Below, piece by piece: positions 9,459 to 17,640 of a stretch of 33,059 bases of DNA. The stretch's first letter is position 1, and each line of letters begins with the position of its first letter. The notes under the pieces are model-generated. The model was not told the origin of the DNA. It did not search any database and saw only the letters and a list, made by a program, of their open reading frames with translations. Source of the stretch: Desulfuromonadales bacterium (GTDB taxonomy: Bacteria > Desulfobacterota > Desulfuromonadia > Geobacterales > Pseudopelobacteraceae); NCBI GenBank assembly GCA_013377095.1, contig JACAAY010000055.1, forward strand, positions 1 to 33,059. Reading direction: 5' to 3'. The position numbers were made by a program, and so were the translations under genes.

Positions 9459-11225
9459 TTAAACCTTGTCGCTGGCAATCCGCAGCGTAAATGAAAATGT
9501 CGATCCAGCGCCCGGCACGCTGGATACGGTCAATTCGCCGCCATGGAGCTGGACGATATGCTTGGCGATGGCCAGGCCCAGGCCCGTACCCCCACGATCG
9601 CGGCTGCGTCCTTCGTCCACACGATAGAACCGTTCGAATATACGCGGCAGATCCTTGGATGGTATCCCGATGCCGGTGTCCTGCACGGAAATCCTGATGG
9701 ATGTATCCACCTGTTCGGCAAAGATGCGGACCTCGCCCCCATCGGGAGTATATTTGACAGCATTGTCGATCAGGTTGACCAGGACCTGTTCAAGGCGTCC
9801 CTGATCGACCAGCGCCCGGGGCAGATCACCGACAACCTCATTGGTGATACGGATATTCTTTCCTGCAGCATGGGCGCTCAACAGCGTGCAGGATTTATTG
9901 ATTGTACCGATCACATCCATTGCGTTGAGCTCAAGCGTCGTTTCCCTGGCTTCCAGGCTGGAGAGGGTCAGGATGTCGTTGATCAAGGTGGTAAGGCGTT
10001 CGGCATGCTTATGGATGATCTCCACGAATCGCGTTGCCCGTTCCGGTTCCGCGGCAAGTACGCCGTCCAGCAAGAGTGTCTCGGCGTAACCCTTGATCAC
10101 CGACACCGGGGTGCGCAATTCATGGGATACATTGGCGACAAAATCGCGGCGCATCTCCTCCACAAATTTCATGTCGGTGATGTCATGAAAGACCGCCACA
10201 AGATCACTACCGTTTCCGTCCACCGCCAGGGGCACCCAGTGGGTCAGGAGAATAATGTTGCCTGGCTGGATCCGGATTTCACGGGTCAGCTCCTTTCCCG
10301 AAACGGTCAAGTCATGAAAGGCAGCATGCAGTTCCGGGTTGCGCGAAATTTCAATCAGGTTTTTTCCTTCGACCGTTGCACCAATCCCGAACATATTTTG
10401 AAACGCCGGGTTGACCAGGGTGATGACACCATCACAGGATGCAAGCATGACACCTTCGCCCATGCCGCGCAGAATGGTGTCAAGCCGCGCTTTCTCGGTT
10501 GCCAGGCCATGCATCTGGGAATCAATCCGCTCGGCCATGTCGTTCAGCACCGTGGCCAGCGCACCGATTTCATCACGAGATGTTACCGGTATGCGACTGT
10601 TCTCCCCCTGTTTGCCGATACGGGCTGCGATGGCAGCCATTTCGCGAAGCGGGCGCGAGGTGATCCGGGAGAGAAGTAGGCTGAGGCCAAGCGCTGCCAG
10701 AAGCGCTATGCATACGGAACTGGCGGTCATGCGGTGCAGGGATTCGGTTGCGCTGGAAAAATTGTCCAGCGGCAGCGCCAGCCTGATAAAGCCGTTTTGA
10801 GTTTTACTTTCATAGCTGAGCGCCGTGTACAGCATGGAGGTCTTGAGAGTTTCCGAATAGCGCATGGCACTGCCGGTTCCCGTTCGCAATGCATCCTGGA
10901 CCTCCGGGCGCTGGAGGTGGTTCTCCAGTTGATGAAGGCTGGCCTGGCTCAGGTCGGAATCCCCTGTTACCTTTCCGTTACGATCGATCAGTGTCACGCG
11001 GGCCTTGATCGCCGCGCCGATTTTCTCAGCCAGTTGCTGCGCGGGCATCGTATCGGATTCCTGTTCCGCCAACAGTTTTGCAAGTCGCGTCTGGCTGCTA
11101 AGACTCTCACGGCTCTCATTCAGGAAATAGGTCTGTGCGTTGCGGTCAAAACTCAGGTAATAGGAGCCGGACAGCAGCAGGATCAGCAGCAGATAGGAAA
11201 GCATCAGTTTCCAGCGGAATGTCAT
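9459..11225 (-). CDS. phoR: Phosphate-regulon sensor histidine kinase PhoR
   Basis: 588 aa. Membrane segment 1 (about residues 7-25), an extracytoplasmic region (about 26-155), membrane segment 2 (SVCIALLAALGLSLLLS), a HAMP linker, and a PAS domain (LDTILRGMGEGVMLASCDGVITLVNPAFQNMFG) precede HisKA with catalytic His near 368 (VSHELRTPVS). The HATPase domain has NAVKYTPDGG, DTGIGIP and GGTGLGLAI. E. coli PhoR lacks a large periplasmic loop; this one resembles the Gram-positive/deltaproteobacterial type with a sensor loop. The ATG at 11225 is 4 bp after the phoB stop with GGAGAA upstream, so it is co-transcribed with phoB. It phosphorylates PhoB when phosphate is short. Confidence 0.92.
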   Translation of the reverse strand: MTFRWKLMLSYLLLILLLSGSYYLSFDRNAQTYFLNESRESLSSQTRLAKLLAEQESDTMPAQQLAEKIGAAIKARVTLIDRNGKVTGDSDLSQASLHQLENHLQRPEVQDALRTGTGSAMRYSETLKTSMLYTALSYESKTQNGFIRLALPLDNFSSATESLHRMTASSVCIALLAALGLSLLLSRITSRPLREMAAIAARIGKQGENSRIPVTSRDEIGALATVLNDMAERIDSQMHGLATEKARLDTILRGMGEGVMLASCDGVITLVNPAFQNMFGIGATVEGKNLIEISRNPELHAAFHDLTVSGKELTREIRIQPGNIILLTHWVPLAVDGNGSDLVAVFHDITDMKFVEEMRRDFVANVSHELRTPVSVIKGYAETLLLDGVLAAEPERATRFVEIIHKHAERLTTLINDILTLSSLEARETTLELNAMDVIGTINKSCTLLSAHAAGKNIRITNEVVGDLPRALVDQGRLEQVLVNLIDNAVKYTPDGGEVRIFAEQVDTSIRISVQDTGIGIPSKDLPRIFERFYRVDEGRSRDRGGTGLGLAIAKHIVQLHGGELTVSSVPGAGSTFSFTLRIASDKV

Positions 11226-11229
11226 GGGA

Positions 11230-11913
11230 TCAGTTCTCCTCGATTTTGTAACCAAAACCCCTCACCGTCTTGATCTGTTCGCCCGGCGCCCCCAGCTTGT
11301 TGCGCAATCTGGTTATATGCGTGTCAACGGTGCGCGTGTCACCAACCTCATGGTAGCTCCATACGTCCTGCAATAGTTGATCGCGGCTGATGACCCGTCC
11401 GCGCCGCTCGGCCAAGTACCTTAATAGCTTAAACTCCGTGGATGTCAAATCGATGTCAACTGAGGAACTGACTACCCGATGGCGCTCGGTGTCGATGGTG
11501 ATTTCGCCCAGTGTCACCATGGGTGAGTCGGGTGTCTGTACTACCTCTGAACGCCTGAGTATGGCCTTGATGCGCAGGGTCAACTCACGCATGGAAAACG
11601 GTTTGACGATATAGTCATCGGCGCCCACCTCAAAGCCGACCACCCGGTCGATCTCGTCGCTCTTGGCGGTCACCATCAGCACCGGTGTCCGTGCGGTTGC
11701 AGGCTCCTTGCGCAGCGCCTTGCACACCTCGGTTCCCAGGATGCCGGGCAGCATCAGATCGAGCACCACCAGGTCGGGAGACTCGCTGCGGGCCGCGGCA
11801 AGGCCCGAAATACCGTCAAAGGCGCATCTGGTTTCAAATCCTTCTTTTTCAAGATTGAAAGCGAGCAATTCGGCAAGGTCCTTCTCGTCTTCAATGATCA
11901 GGATCCGTTTCAT
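11230..11913 (-). CDS. phoB: Phosphate-regulon response regulator PhoB (OmpR family)
   Basis: 227 aa from the ATG at 11913, preceded by AAGGAG. Receiver domain with E8/D9, phosphoacceptor D52 in VVLDLMLPG, and Lys in VKPFSMREL. The C-terminal winged helix (about 130-225) contains LTSTEFKLLRYLAERRGRVISRDQLLQDVW and DTRTVDTHITRLRNKLG, the DNA-recognition region of the PhoB/OmpR class. It binds the Pho box before pstS. Its own upstream region (11914-12100) contains a dyad with the same GTAAC core, consistent with autoregulation. First gene of the pho-pst cluster. Confidence 0.93.
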   Translation of the reverse strand: MKRILIIEDEKDLAELLAFNLEKEGFETRCAFDGISGLAAARSESPDLVVLDLMLPGILGTEVCKALRKEPATARTPVLMVTAKSDEIDRVVGFEVGADDYIVKPFSMRELTLRIKAILRRSEVVQTPDSPMVTLGEITIDTERHRVVSSSVDIDLTSTEFKLLRYLAERRGRVISRDQLLQDVWSYHEVGDTRTVDTHITRLRNKLGAPGEQIKTVRGFGYKIEEN

Positions 11914-11953
11914 GCGTAACTCCTTGGTGAGTGTGGGATGACTATTCATGTGT

Positions 11954-11975
11954 TTGTAACATATCAATGTTACAA
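11954..11975. promoter_or_regulatory. Perfect dyad upstream of phoB with Pho-box-like half-sites
   Basis: TTGTAACAT (11954-11962) and ATGTTACAA (11967-11975) are perfect inverted repeats 4 bp apart, 41 bp upstream of the phoB start codon. The half-sites share the GTAAC core with the pstS Pho box, but are inverted rather than direct. It may be a PhoB autoregulatory site or the operator of another dimeric regulator. Confidence 0.5.
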
Positions 11976-12143
11976 CTGTGTGCCAGTTTGTAAAATGTTG
12001 TGTAGAAGTTTGTCGAGAAAGGGGTTTGGGGGAGCCAGGCACTCTTGTTCTGTGATTGTTCACACACTCTTTTTATGATCACAACCTTATTGTAATAATT
12101 ATGGTCTAAAGTAGAGACACAGCGTAAGGAAAAAGGGGGTCAT

Positions 12144-12326
12144 ATGAAGATAAGAATTGATGAGGATTTTTACGTGTGGAGTTGCGATTGGTGTGATACC
12201 CAGAACCGGGTGCTCTGGATACGGGTGCATGAAGGTCTCTATTGCGGAGCCTGCCATAAAAAGATGTTTCTCGGTGGGGAAGTGTGTGCCAGTCAGGAAC
12301 TGAAGATTTCTTCCGGTCTGTACTGA
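12144..12326 (+). CDS. Small zinc-ribbon protein of unknown function
   Basis: 60 aa with an excellent ribosome-binding region (AGGAAAAAGGGGG) before the ATG. Two CxxC knuckles, CDWC (about residues 17-20) and CGAC (about 35-38), are spaced as in a zinc ribbon/treble-clef; acidic N-terminus, no signal peptide. It stands alone, divergent from phoB and convergent with the SEC-C protein gene, whose terminator it shares. No function can be assigned; small single-ribbon proteins like this often bind nucleic acid or a protein partner. Confidence 0.7.
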   Translation: MKIRIDEDFYVWSCDWCDTQNRVLWIRVHEGLYCGACHKKMFLGGEVCASQELKISSGLY

Positions 12327-12354
12327 ATGAGGGGACGGGCCATCAAAGAATAAA

Positions 12355-12384
12355 ACGCCGCCAATCTTCATGGATCGGTGGCGT
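12355..12384 (-). terminator. Intrinsic terminator shared by convergent genes
   Basis: ACGCCGCC / GGTGGCGT stem (one G-T pair), extended by ATC/GAT, with a short loop. On the minus strand it is followed by TTTTATTC, so it should end the SEC-C gene transcript; it may also stop the small zinc-ribbon transcript from the other side. Confidence 0.7.
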
Positions 12385-12404
12385 CATTGCACAGAGGCTA
12401 AGGC

Positions 12405-12887
12405 TTATTTTCCGCAACACTTTTTGTACTTGATGCCGCTTCCGCATGTGCAGGGCTCGTTGCGGCCGACCTTCTCCACGATCAGCGGTTTGGGGCGGAC
12501 CCTGTTGCCATCGGTAAACAGCCAGACTCCGTCTTTCCTCTTGAATTGGGCGCATTCGTGATGATCATGGTTCACGCCCTTGTCCCGGTAGCGGGCGATA
12601 AACTCCACCTGGCCGGTTTCATCATCCGGCCCCCCCTCTGTTGTGTCGATGATGTCAAGGCCCAGCCATTCGCTGCTTTCAGCCCATTCCTTTGTGCCCT
12701 GATGATCGTACCCTTTGCGGTAGTCGGGGTGTATACTCTCAAAAATAAAATCCATCTGGGCAACGACATGGGCGCTGTAGCGCGCTCTCATGAGTTGCTC
12801 CGCCGTCTTGGCAGGCTGTGCGCCGAGTATGATCGGTTCGCAGCATTCACCGTAGGCCTTGCCGCTTCCGCAAAAACAGGTGTTCAT
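12405..12887 (-). CDS. YchJ-like SEC-C motif protein
   Basis: 160 aa from the ATG at 12887, with GAAGGAG upstream. A metal-binding SEC-C motif is present at both ends: [13 protein letters not shown] near the N-terminus and [13 protein letters not shown] at the C-terminus. Between them is the YchJ/UPF0225 core ([26 protein letters not shown] and [11 protein letters not shown]), an NTF2-like fold. This matches the YchJ family in length and layout. Role unknown; the C-terminal motif binds zinc in SecA and relatives. Monocistronic. Confidence 0.88.
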   Translation of the reverse strand: MNTCFCGSGKAYGECCEPIILGAQPAKTAEQLMRARYSAHVVAQMDFIFESIHPDYRKGYDHQGTKEWAESSEWLGLDIIDTTEGGPDDETGQVEFIARYRDKGVNHDHHECAQFKRKDGVWLFTDGNRVRPKPLIVEKVGRNEPCTCGSGIKYKKCCGK

Positions 12888-13147
12888 GGTTGTATCTCCT
12901 TCTTGGGTAATCAATTTGCGCCGTGGGCTATTGCAGTTACATGCTCTTGCTCAGCCTGTCAAACACTTTCTGGCTCTTTCCCCCGGATCAAGCTTGATTC
13001 CTGCAGGGTGGCCTTGCAACTGGATGTGGGAAAGGCTACACTCCTGAAAATTTTGTGTGTTGCGCCATCGGTACGGTCTGTTACTGGAACCTTTTGCCGG
13101 GACAGTCATATGCGATTGACAACATTCTATTCCGAGGTGCCACGCTC

Positions 13148-14014
13148 GTGAACGTTTTTCTCTTTGTAAATCCGCTATCCGGACGTTACGATCCCGGTCG
13201 AATCGCTTCAATCGTCAATGGTTTTAAAGGGTATGGTCTGCAGCCGACTCTCTGCGAGGTGAGAACTCCTCGGGATGTCCCTGCGTATTGTCATACCATA
13301 CATGCTGCAGTTGATACACCTCTTGTCATAATCGCTGCAGGCGATGGAACCGTTAATGCGGTCATAAACAACCTGTTGCCCGGTAGGGCAACGGTGGCGG
13401 TTTTGCCATTGGGAACTTCGAATGTTTTGGCTGCCGAGATTGGTATCTGCTCGGTGGAGGATGGGATCAAGCGGATCATCGCAGGCAGGACGCGTTCGCT
13501 GCCGGTGGGGTTATTGGAGCTGGAGAATGTCAGCCATCGTTTTCTGCTTATGGCAGGTATCGGCATTGACGGAGCGGTTGTCAGGGATGTACGCCCATTT
13601 GCAAAGCGACATCTGAAACAGGGAGCCTACGCACTTTCGGCGGGCCACGGTGCCTTGAACTGGGATCACACCTTGATCACACTCTGCACACCCGAAAAGT
13701 CACTTACCTGCCATAGCGTCGTTGTCTGCGCTGCATCGCGTTATGGCGGCAACTTTATCCTGGCTCCCGAATGCGACCTGTTCTCGCCGGTATTTACGAT
13801 TGTCTGCGTACAAAATGTACGGCGTCGAGACTACCTGCGCCTGGCAATCAATTTGTTTTCAGGGCGTGTTGATACAAACCATGACCTGTTTCGCATTCAG
13901 GCCAGGGAGGCCGAAATCCTGGGGCGCAAGCCGATCCAGATCGATGGAGATTTTGTCGGCTATAGTCCGGCAAGGCTGCGGATGGTGGCCGATTTTGCCC
14001 ATATCATTGTCTAA
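13148..14014 (+). CDS. Diacylglycerol kinase family lipid kinase
   Basis: 288 aa from a GTG at 13148, where homology to the family begins (NVFLFVNPLSG) and GAGG lies 10 nt upstream; the open frame reaches back to 13055 but the added residues look unlike the family. The catalytic-loop motif AAGDGTVN is at about residues 64-70 and the glycine-rich PLGTSNVLAAEIG follows. The C-terminal beta-sandwich ends in IQIDGDFVGYSPARLRMV. It phosphorylates a diacylglycerol-like or related lipid at the membrane, as in the YegS/DgkB group; the exact substrate is not visible. The low-quality start and separate orientation suggest a stand-alone gene. Confidence 0.85.
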   Translation: MNVFLFVNPLSGRYDPGRIASIVNGFKGYGLQPTLCEVRTPRDVPAYCHTIHAAVDTPLVIIAAGDGTVNAVINNLLPGRATVAVLPLGTSNVLAAEIGICSVEDGIKRIIAGRTRSLPVGLLELENVSHRFLLMAGIGIDGAVVRDVRPFAKRHLKQGAYALSAGHGALNWDHTLITLCTPEKSLTCHSVVVCAASRYGGNFILAPECDLFSPVFTIVCVQNVRRRDYLRLAINLFSGRVDTNHDLFRIQAREAEILGRKPIQIDGDFVGYSPARLRMVADFAHIIV

Positions 14015-14048
14015 TTCTTTTGCGGAAGGGTTAAAGTGAGGGAGTGTG

Positions 14049-14120
14049 GTCTTCAGGTCCGCTGCTGCCTGTATGGCAGCAGCGGACCTGAAGACAGCAG
14101 AAGGTAAGTGCTGTCTTCAG
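14049..14120. terminator. Overlapping perfect hairpins between convergent genes
   Basis: A perfect 21-bp stem with a 5-nt loop (14049-14069 with 14075-14095) overlaps a second perfect 11-bp stem (14088-14098 with 14110-14120, 11-nt loop). Both use the segment CTGAAGAC, so only one can form at a time. The site sits between the ends of the lipid kinase gene (+) and the roadblock-protein gene (-), so it probably serves as a bidirectional terminator or RNA-end barrier, although no long T tract follows. Confidence 0.6.
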
Positions 14121-14163
14121 AATGGGAATGCGTCTCAGCAAGATGCGTGGGGCTTCTTCAGCA

Positions 14164-14757
14164 TTAATCCATGGTTGGTAAACTGCCGGTGATTTGATTC
14201 AAAATTTTCTGTTTTGTCTGGCTGCTCAGTGCTTCGGGAGCAATGAGACCAACAATATAGAATTCCTTGTCGTCCTGGGTGGCAACGAAACCGGTCAGAC
14301 GTTTTTTGTCAAACTCCAAATCCACACTGGAAAGTTTACCAGCGTCCGGCGCTATCCGCTCCAATTGCTCAATCGAACAGATCAATTCCGCTCCGGCTCC
14401 TTCATATCCCTGGCTTGGTGCTCTCCCCCGACAGGCGATGACAAACCCCTGCGAATCAACAGCAAAAACAGCTTCGGCGCGTGTCATGGTCATGCACCAT
14501 GCGATGCAGCTATCCCAGCTATCAAAATGGGGAGGAGTTTCTTCATTTTTTTGATCTGTGACACCATGTACAGCGCTTTCAGATATCCTGTTCGACTCAA
14601 CCTGTCTGACCAGTCTATGTTTGGCTAGACTCACATAAGGAGAGGTCTCTACAGCTGAAACGTTTTCTTTCAGAATAGGACACTGTTTTTTTGTCAGCGT
14701 TGCCAATAGCTGTTGCGCATGGAGCAAATTATATGAGTTCGCGTTGCTGTCGCCCAT
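14164..14757 (-). CDS. Roadblock/LC7-like protein, last gene of the riboswitch-led operon
   Basis: 197 aa from the ATG at 14757 (AGGAGAAG upstream), overlapping the end of the ParA gene by 29 nt. Residues about 1-90 are low in recognisable motifs. The C-terminal ~100 residues follow the roadblock/LC7 pattern: a strand ending in AVFAVDSQGFVIACRGR, a helix (GAGAELICSIEQLERIA), a second strand with KKRLTGFVATQDDKEFYIVGLIAP, and a final helix. This fold normally dimerises and modulates small GTPases (MglB type). Here no small GTPase is encoded nearby and the tightly coupled neighbour is a ParA-type ATPase, which may be its partner. Assignment of the fold is by pattern, not alignment. Confidence 0.7.
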   Translation of the reverse strand: MGDSNANSYNLLHAQQLLATLTKKQCPILKENVSAVETSPYVSLAKHRLVRQVESNRISESAVHGVTDQKNEETPPHFDSWDSCIAWCMTMTRAEAVFAVDSQGFVIACRGRAPSQGYEGAGAELICSIEQLERIAPDAGKLSSVDLEFDKKRLTGFVATQDDKEFYIVGLIAPEALSSQTKQKILNQITGSLPTMD

Positions 14758-15544
14758 CGGCTTCTCCTGTTGTTCCACCCAATTCTTGAATGATGTTTTC
14801 AATTTCAGTGGCGAGCAATTCAAATCTCAAGGCTTCAGGCGGGTATTTTCCTCCCAGGAATGCAACCGGCAACCCTTTTTCGCTGGCAATGGAAAACACA
14901 TCTGCCCTTGGAATATATGTTTCAAGTACTCCGGTCAATGACCCCCATATTGATTTCATAACCTGAAACGAGGTGTCCTGATGGAGTTGAACCATGGTGG
15001 CTAATATCCCGAGCAGTTGCAGATGAGTATTTTCATGCTCTTTAACATGCTTGATCACCCGTAGTGTTTGGTCAATACACCTCAGGGAGAGAGGTTCTGC
15101 CTGAAGGGGGACGAGGGTGAAATGACTCGCTGACAAAGCCGAACGGGTAACCATTCCCAGGCCGGAAGGAGTGTCCAGGATAATATAGCGAAACCTGTCT
15201 TCAACGCTTGACAGAATATCCTGTACAATTTTTGTTGAGGAAAGCACTTCTTCATAGAGACCTATGTCCAAAGGATCCAGGCGCCCTCTCGGCAGTATTG
15301 AAAGGAAGGGTAGCTTTGTTTTGATGATGGCGTCTTCTATGGGATACTTCTCAACAATATACTCTGCTACACCCGACCATTCCGTGTCACTTTTTGCAAG
15401 CGACAAACCTATTGCTCCGAGAGGGTCAATATCAACCAGCAACGTATTGTTTCCCTTTTCAGCTAATGCAACAGCAAGGTTCAAGGCAACGGTGGTTTTG
15501 CCGCTACCCCCTTTTGAACTTATAACTGAAATTATATTTGCCAA
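14729..15544 (-). CDS. ParA/MinD-family ATPase
   Basis: 271 aa with a TTG start at 15544, supported by AGGAG 7 nt upstream. The deviant Walker A is SSKGGSGKTT with signature Lys11 and Lys16. The switch I segment reads DIDPLGAIG, where the usual Gln of DPQG is Leu. Walker B is YIILDTPSGLG. It lacks an N-terminal helix-turn-helix, as in small chromosomal ParA/McdA/MinD proteins that form ATP-dependent gradients on nucleoid or membrane to position cargo. There is no ParB and no visible parS, so chromosome or plasmid segregation is unlikely; positioning of a protein complex is the better guess. The downstream roadblock gene overlaps it. Confidence 0.88.
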   Translation of the reverse strand: MANIISVISSKGGSGKTTVALNLAVALAEKGNNTLLVDIDPLGAIGLSLAKSDTEWSGVAEYIVEKYPIEDAIIKTKLPFLSILPRGRLDPLDIGLYEEVLSSTKIVQDILSSVEDRFRYIILDTPSGLGMVTRSALSASHFTLVPLQAEPLSLRCIDQTLRVIKHVKEHENTHLQLLGILATMVQLHQDTSFQVMKSIWGSLTGVLETYIPRADVFSIASEKGLPVAFLGGKYPPEALRFELLATEIENIIQELGGTTGEADGRQQRELI

Positions 15545-15617
15545 TCCAGTTCTCCTGTGTGTTTAGCATTTTTTGCTGCCCGCGGAATGTCTGATTTTCG
15601 TGTTAAAACTCACAACA

Positions 15618-16199
15618 CTATTTCTTAGTAACAACAAATTCTCCGTGAGGGTCGCCGACTTCAATTCCTTTTACCTGCTGGCAGACATAGGTATCCATTC
15701 CGTCAGGATACGGGTCGGCATAGGTCAAGTCAAAGAAGGCCTGGCATAAGCCTCGCATCATATATGCGCGCAACCCTTCTCCGCCGCTGTCGGCTTCATA
15801 ATAATCATTTGCGCGGATAACCATCCTCTCACCCGGCTTAAGCTGCACAATTCCTGATTTGGCCCACCCCCAGGCGGTGAAGGCCGCAAATGCTCCCCGC
15901 AGAATATCCTTCTCCCCTTCTGTTACCATCGGAAGAACCACATCGTTAAAGACATCAGACGTTATGATGCCGCACCCGGTATGGTATCCGCATTCATAGG
16001 CCGCCCTGACAAGCCCATCCGCAACCATTGCTTTTTTTTCAGGTGGTGCGGCGGCCATAATCTTTTCGGAAAATGTATTTAACAGTGAGGTGGGAAGCAG
16101 GTTGACCAGAACGTCGTATTCCGGTATCAATCCGTCTTCATCCCCCTGGATATTGATTTTGGCAAGGGACTTTACAACGGTATCGCGCATTACGGTCAT
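15618..16199 (-). CDS. V4R-like (4-vinyl reductase fold) small-molecule-binding protein 2
   Basis: 193 aa; the ATG at 16199 follows AAGGAG. The centre and C-terminus fit the V4R/hydrocarbon-binding pattern: AAYECGYHTGCGI, AFAAFTAWGWAKSGIVQLKPGERMVIRANDYYEAD, a helix ending in GLCQAFFDLTYADP, then the closing strand QVKGIEVGDPHGEFVVTKK. Several Cys residues are present (two in the ECGYHTGC segment and others near 167 and 179). The fold binds small hydrophobic ligands in related regulators and haem/chlorophyll-pathway proteins. It lies 18 bp after V4R protein 1 and 73 bp before the ParA gene. Family call is moderate; ligand unknown. Confidence 0.65.
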   Translation of the reverse strand: MTVMRDTVVKSLAKINIQGDEDGLIPEYDVLVNLLPTSLLNTFSEKIMAAAPPEKKAMVADGLVRAAYECGYHTGCGIITSDVFNDVVLPMVTEGEKDILRGAFAAFTAWGWAKSGIVQLKPGERMVIRANDYYEADSGGEGLRAYMMRGLCQAFFDLTYADPYPDGMDTYVCQQVKGIEVGDPHGEFVVTKK

Positions 16200-16217
16200 T
16201 GCATTGCTCCTTCTATT

Positions 16218-16733
16218 TCATGATAGTGTTACGATAAAAGTACCTGCAGTGCCATTTACTGCCATGCTTTCCGTTTCGGTTACGGTATAGCTTTTTATCG
16301 GTTTGTTGAATGCAACCGAGAACATGGCGGCAATGTAACCACAGGTGAAATGATTTATCGGTTTTGTGTTATGGCCCCATTTTTTAATCCAGCCCTCATC
16401 GATATGTGAACGTACCAGACACACTTCGCCGCCACTCTCGGTGCCGCCCACTTTCAATTTTCCCAGACCGTAAACGGAATAATATTCTCTCCCGATGTTG
16501 CATCTTTGCAGTGGAGTGGTGAGACCGTTTTTGAGTGCGTAATCATTAAAAACAGTCCACATGCTCTCCTCGACAACATCCTTGAGCAGTTGAGTGCCTC
16601 CGATGTCGCTTAAGTCTTCCGCCAGTTTTGTGATCAACGCAAGATAGTGATGGGAGTGCATTACTACGGCATGCCCGTTTAAATATTGACGGAAGGTTTC
16701 ATTATCTAAACTAAAGTCCAATGTTAGTGACAT
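16218..16733 (-). CDS. V4R-like small-molecule-binding protein 1
   Basis: 171 aa; ATG at 16733 with AGGAGG upstream. The C-terminal half resembles V4R domains: SHIDEGWIKKWG, a helix in NHFTCGYIAAMFSVAF, and a closing strand YTVTETESMAVNGTAGTFIVTL. It starts 13 bp after the DUF4388-roadblock gene and precedes a second, divergent V4R-like gene, suggesting that the two form a heterodimer or sense related ligands. No signal peptide or membrane segment, so it acts in the cytoplasm. Function unknown. Confidence 0.62.
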   Translation of the reverse strand: MSLTLDFSLDNETFRQYLNGHAVVMHSHHYLALITKLAEDLSDIGGTQLLKDVVEESMWTVFNDYALKNGLTTPLQRCNIGREYYSVYGLGKLKVGGTESGGEVCLVRSHIDEGWIKKWGHNTKPINHFTCGYIAAMFSVAFNKPIKSYTVTETESMAVNGTAGTFIVTLS

Positions 16734-16746
16734 TAATCAATACCTC

Positions 16747-17544
16747 CTAGAATAATAGGGCAAGCTCTTCAAAATATTTTTTAGATTTGTGCCTGATGAT
16801 GCCGAGCTTCGATGCGTCAGGGGCTATAACCGCAGCAATTGCGTCACCTATAGGTTTACACATGATTACCGCCTTCCCGTATTCGATAAACATGTCCTGA
16901 AAAACATTTACCTTAAGCTCGCTTCCCATTTCCTCAATAGCATTACTGGCGTGGGCCAGAGCTGCACCAAGTTCATCAATGTTGACCCTGCTGCTGTTAC
17001 CTGCGGATTCAATAACGAATCCGTCCCTCCCGACCACTACAACCGCGTCTATTCCCGGAATCATCAATAAATCATTCATCACCGTAGTTGAATCGCGTTC
17101 AGATATTGTCATTTCAGTACTCCTTTCTTCTGGTGTAACATCGATTGTAGTATTTGTAGATGAATTACTTCCTTTTTTTGCATCGGTACTTCGTTGGTCG
17201 TGCAAAACAGCAGCTGACATGATGGCGTGCTGTACCGAAAAGCCAACGTTCTTTTCAATTGAAGTGACATCCGGATTAAACTGAAACTCACCCTCATGCC
17301 AGTTAAAAATCTCTGAAAGAGCGTCCAGTCCTGCTAACGTATCCGTGGATACGTTTGTGATTGTTCCGGCCATAAAAAAGATTTTTCCCTCAATACCCTC
17401 AGGATGCTTGGTTAAATGTATCATCCCGCTTTTGTAGCTTGCGGCCAGAAACTGGACAAGGTCCGTAATGTTTGTCAGGGAAAGGCTTCCCTTCAAAAAA
17501 GGATTAATGTCAGTGACATTTAAGCGTTCTGTACTCTTAGCCAT
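16747..17544 (-). CDS. DUF4388 (PATAN)-roadblock/LC7 fusion protein
   Basis: 265 aa from the second of two adjacent ATGs (17544), which has GGAGG 6 nt upstream; the first ATG at 17550 overlaps the ribosome-binding site. The N-terminal DUF4388/PATAN domain (about 14-115) has SLTNITDLVQFLAASYKSGMIHL, EGKIFFMAGTITNVST and WHEGEFQFNPD. A Ser/Thr-rich linker (about 120-140) leads to a C-terminal roadblock/LC7 domain (about 145-265) with IPGIDAVVVVGRDGFVIESAG and GKAVIMCKPIGDAIAAVIAP. PATAN domains occur in Myxococcus/Geobacter signalling proteins and two-component systems; roadblock domains dimerise and regulate NTPases. This is therefore a second roadblock protein in the same operon as the ParA ATPase. 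Confidence 0.82.
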   Translation of the reverse strand: MAKSTERLNVTDINPFLKGSLSLTNITDLVQFLAASYKSGMIHLTKHPEGIEGKIFFMAGTITNVSTDTLAGLDALSEIFNWHEGEFQFNPDVTSIEKNVGFSVQHAIMSAAVLHDQRSTDAKKGSNSSTNTTIDVTPEERSTEMTISERDSTTVMNDLLMIPGIDAVVVVGRDGFVIESAGNSSRVNIDELGAALAHASNAIEEMGSELKVNVFQDMFIEYGKAVIMCKPIGDAIAAVIAPDASKLGIIRHKSKKYFEELALLF

Positions 17545-17640
17545 GGTCATCCTCCAAAGTCTGTTTATGCCATTGAACGATCATTGGATGTAGCTCGTAA
17601 AAAACCCTCTCAAGCTTGCGAATCAGTGAATGCGTCTGAA

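Noticed and set aside
15600..16740. The two V4R-like genes as one gene split by a frameshift
   Set aside because: Each has its own ribosome-binding site, full-length C-terminal strand and stop; they are separate genes of similar fold.
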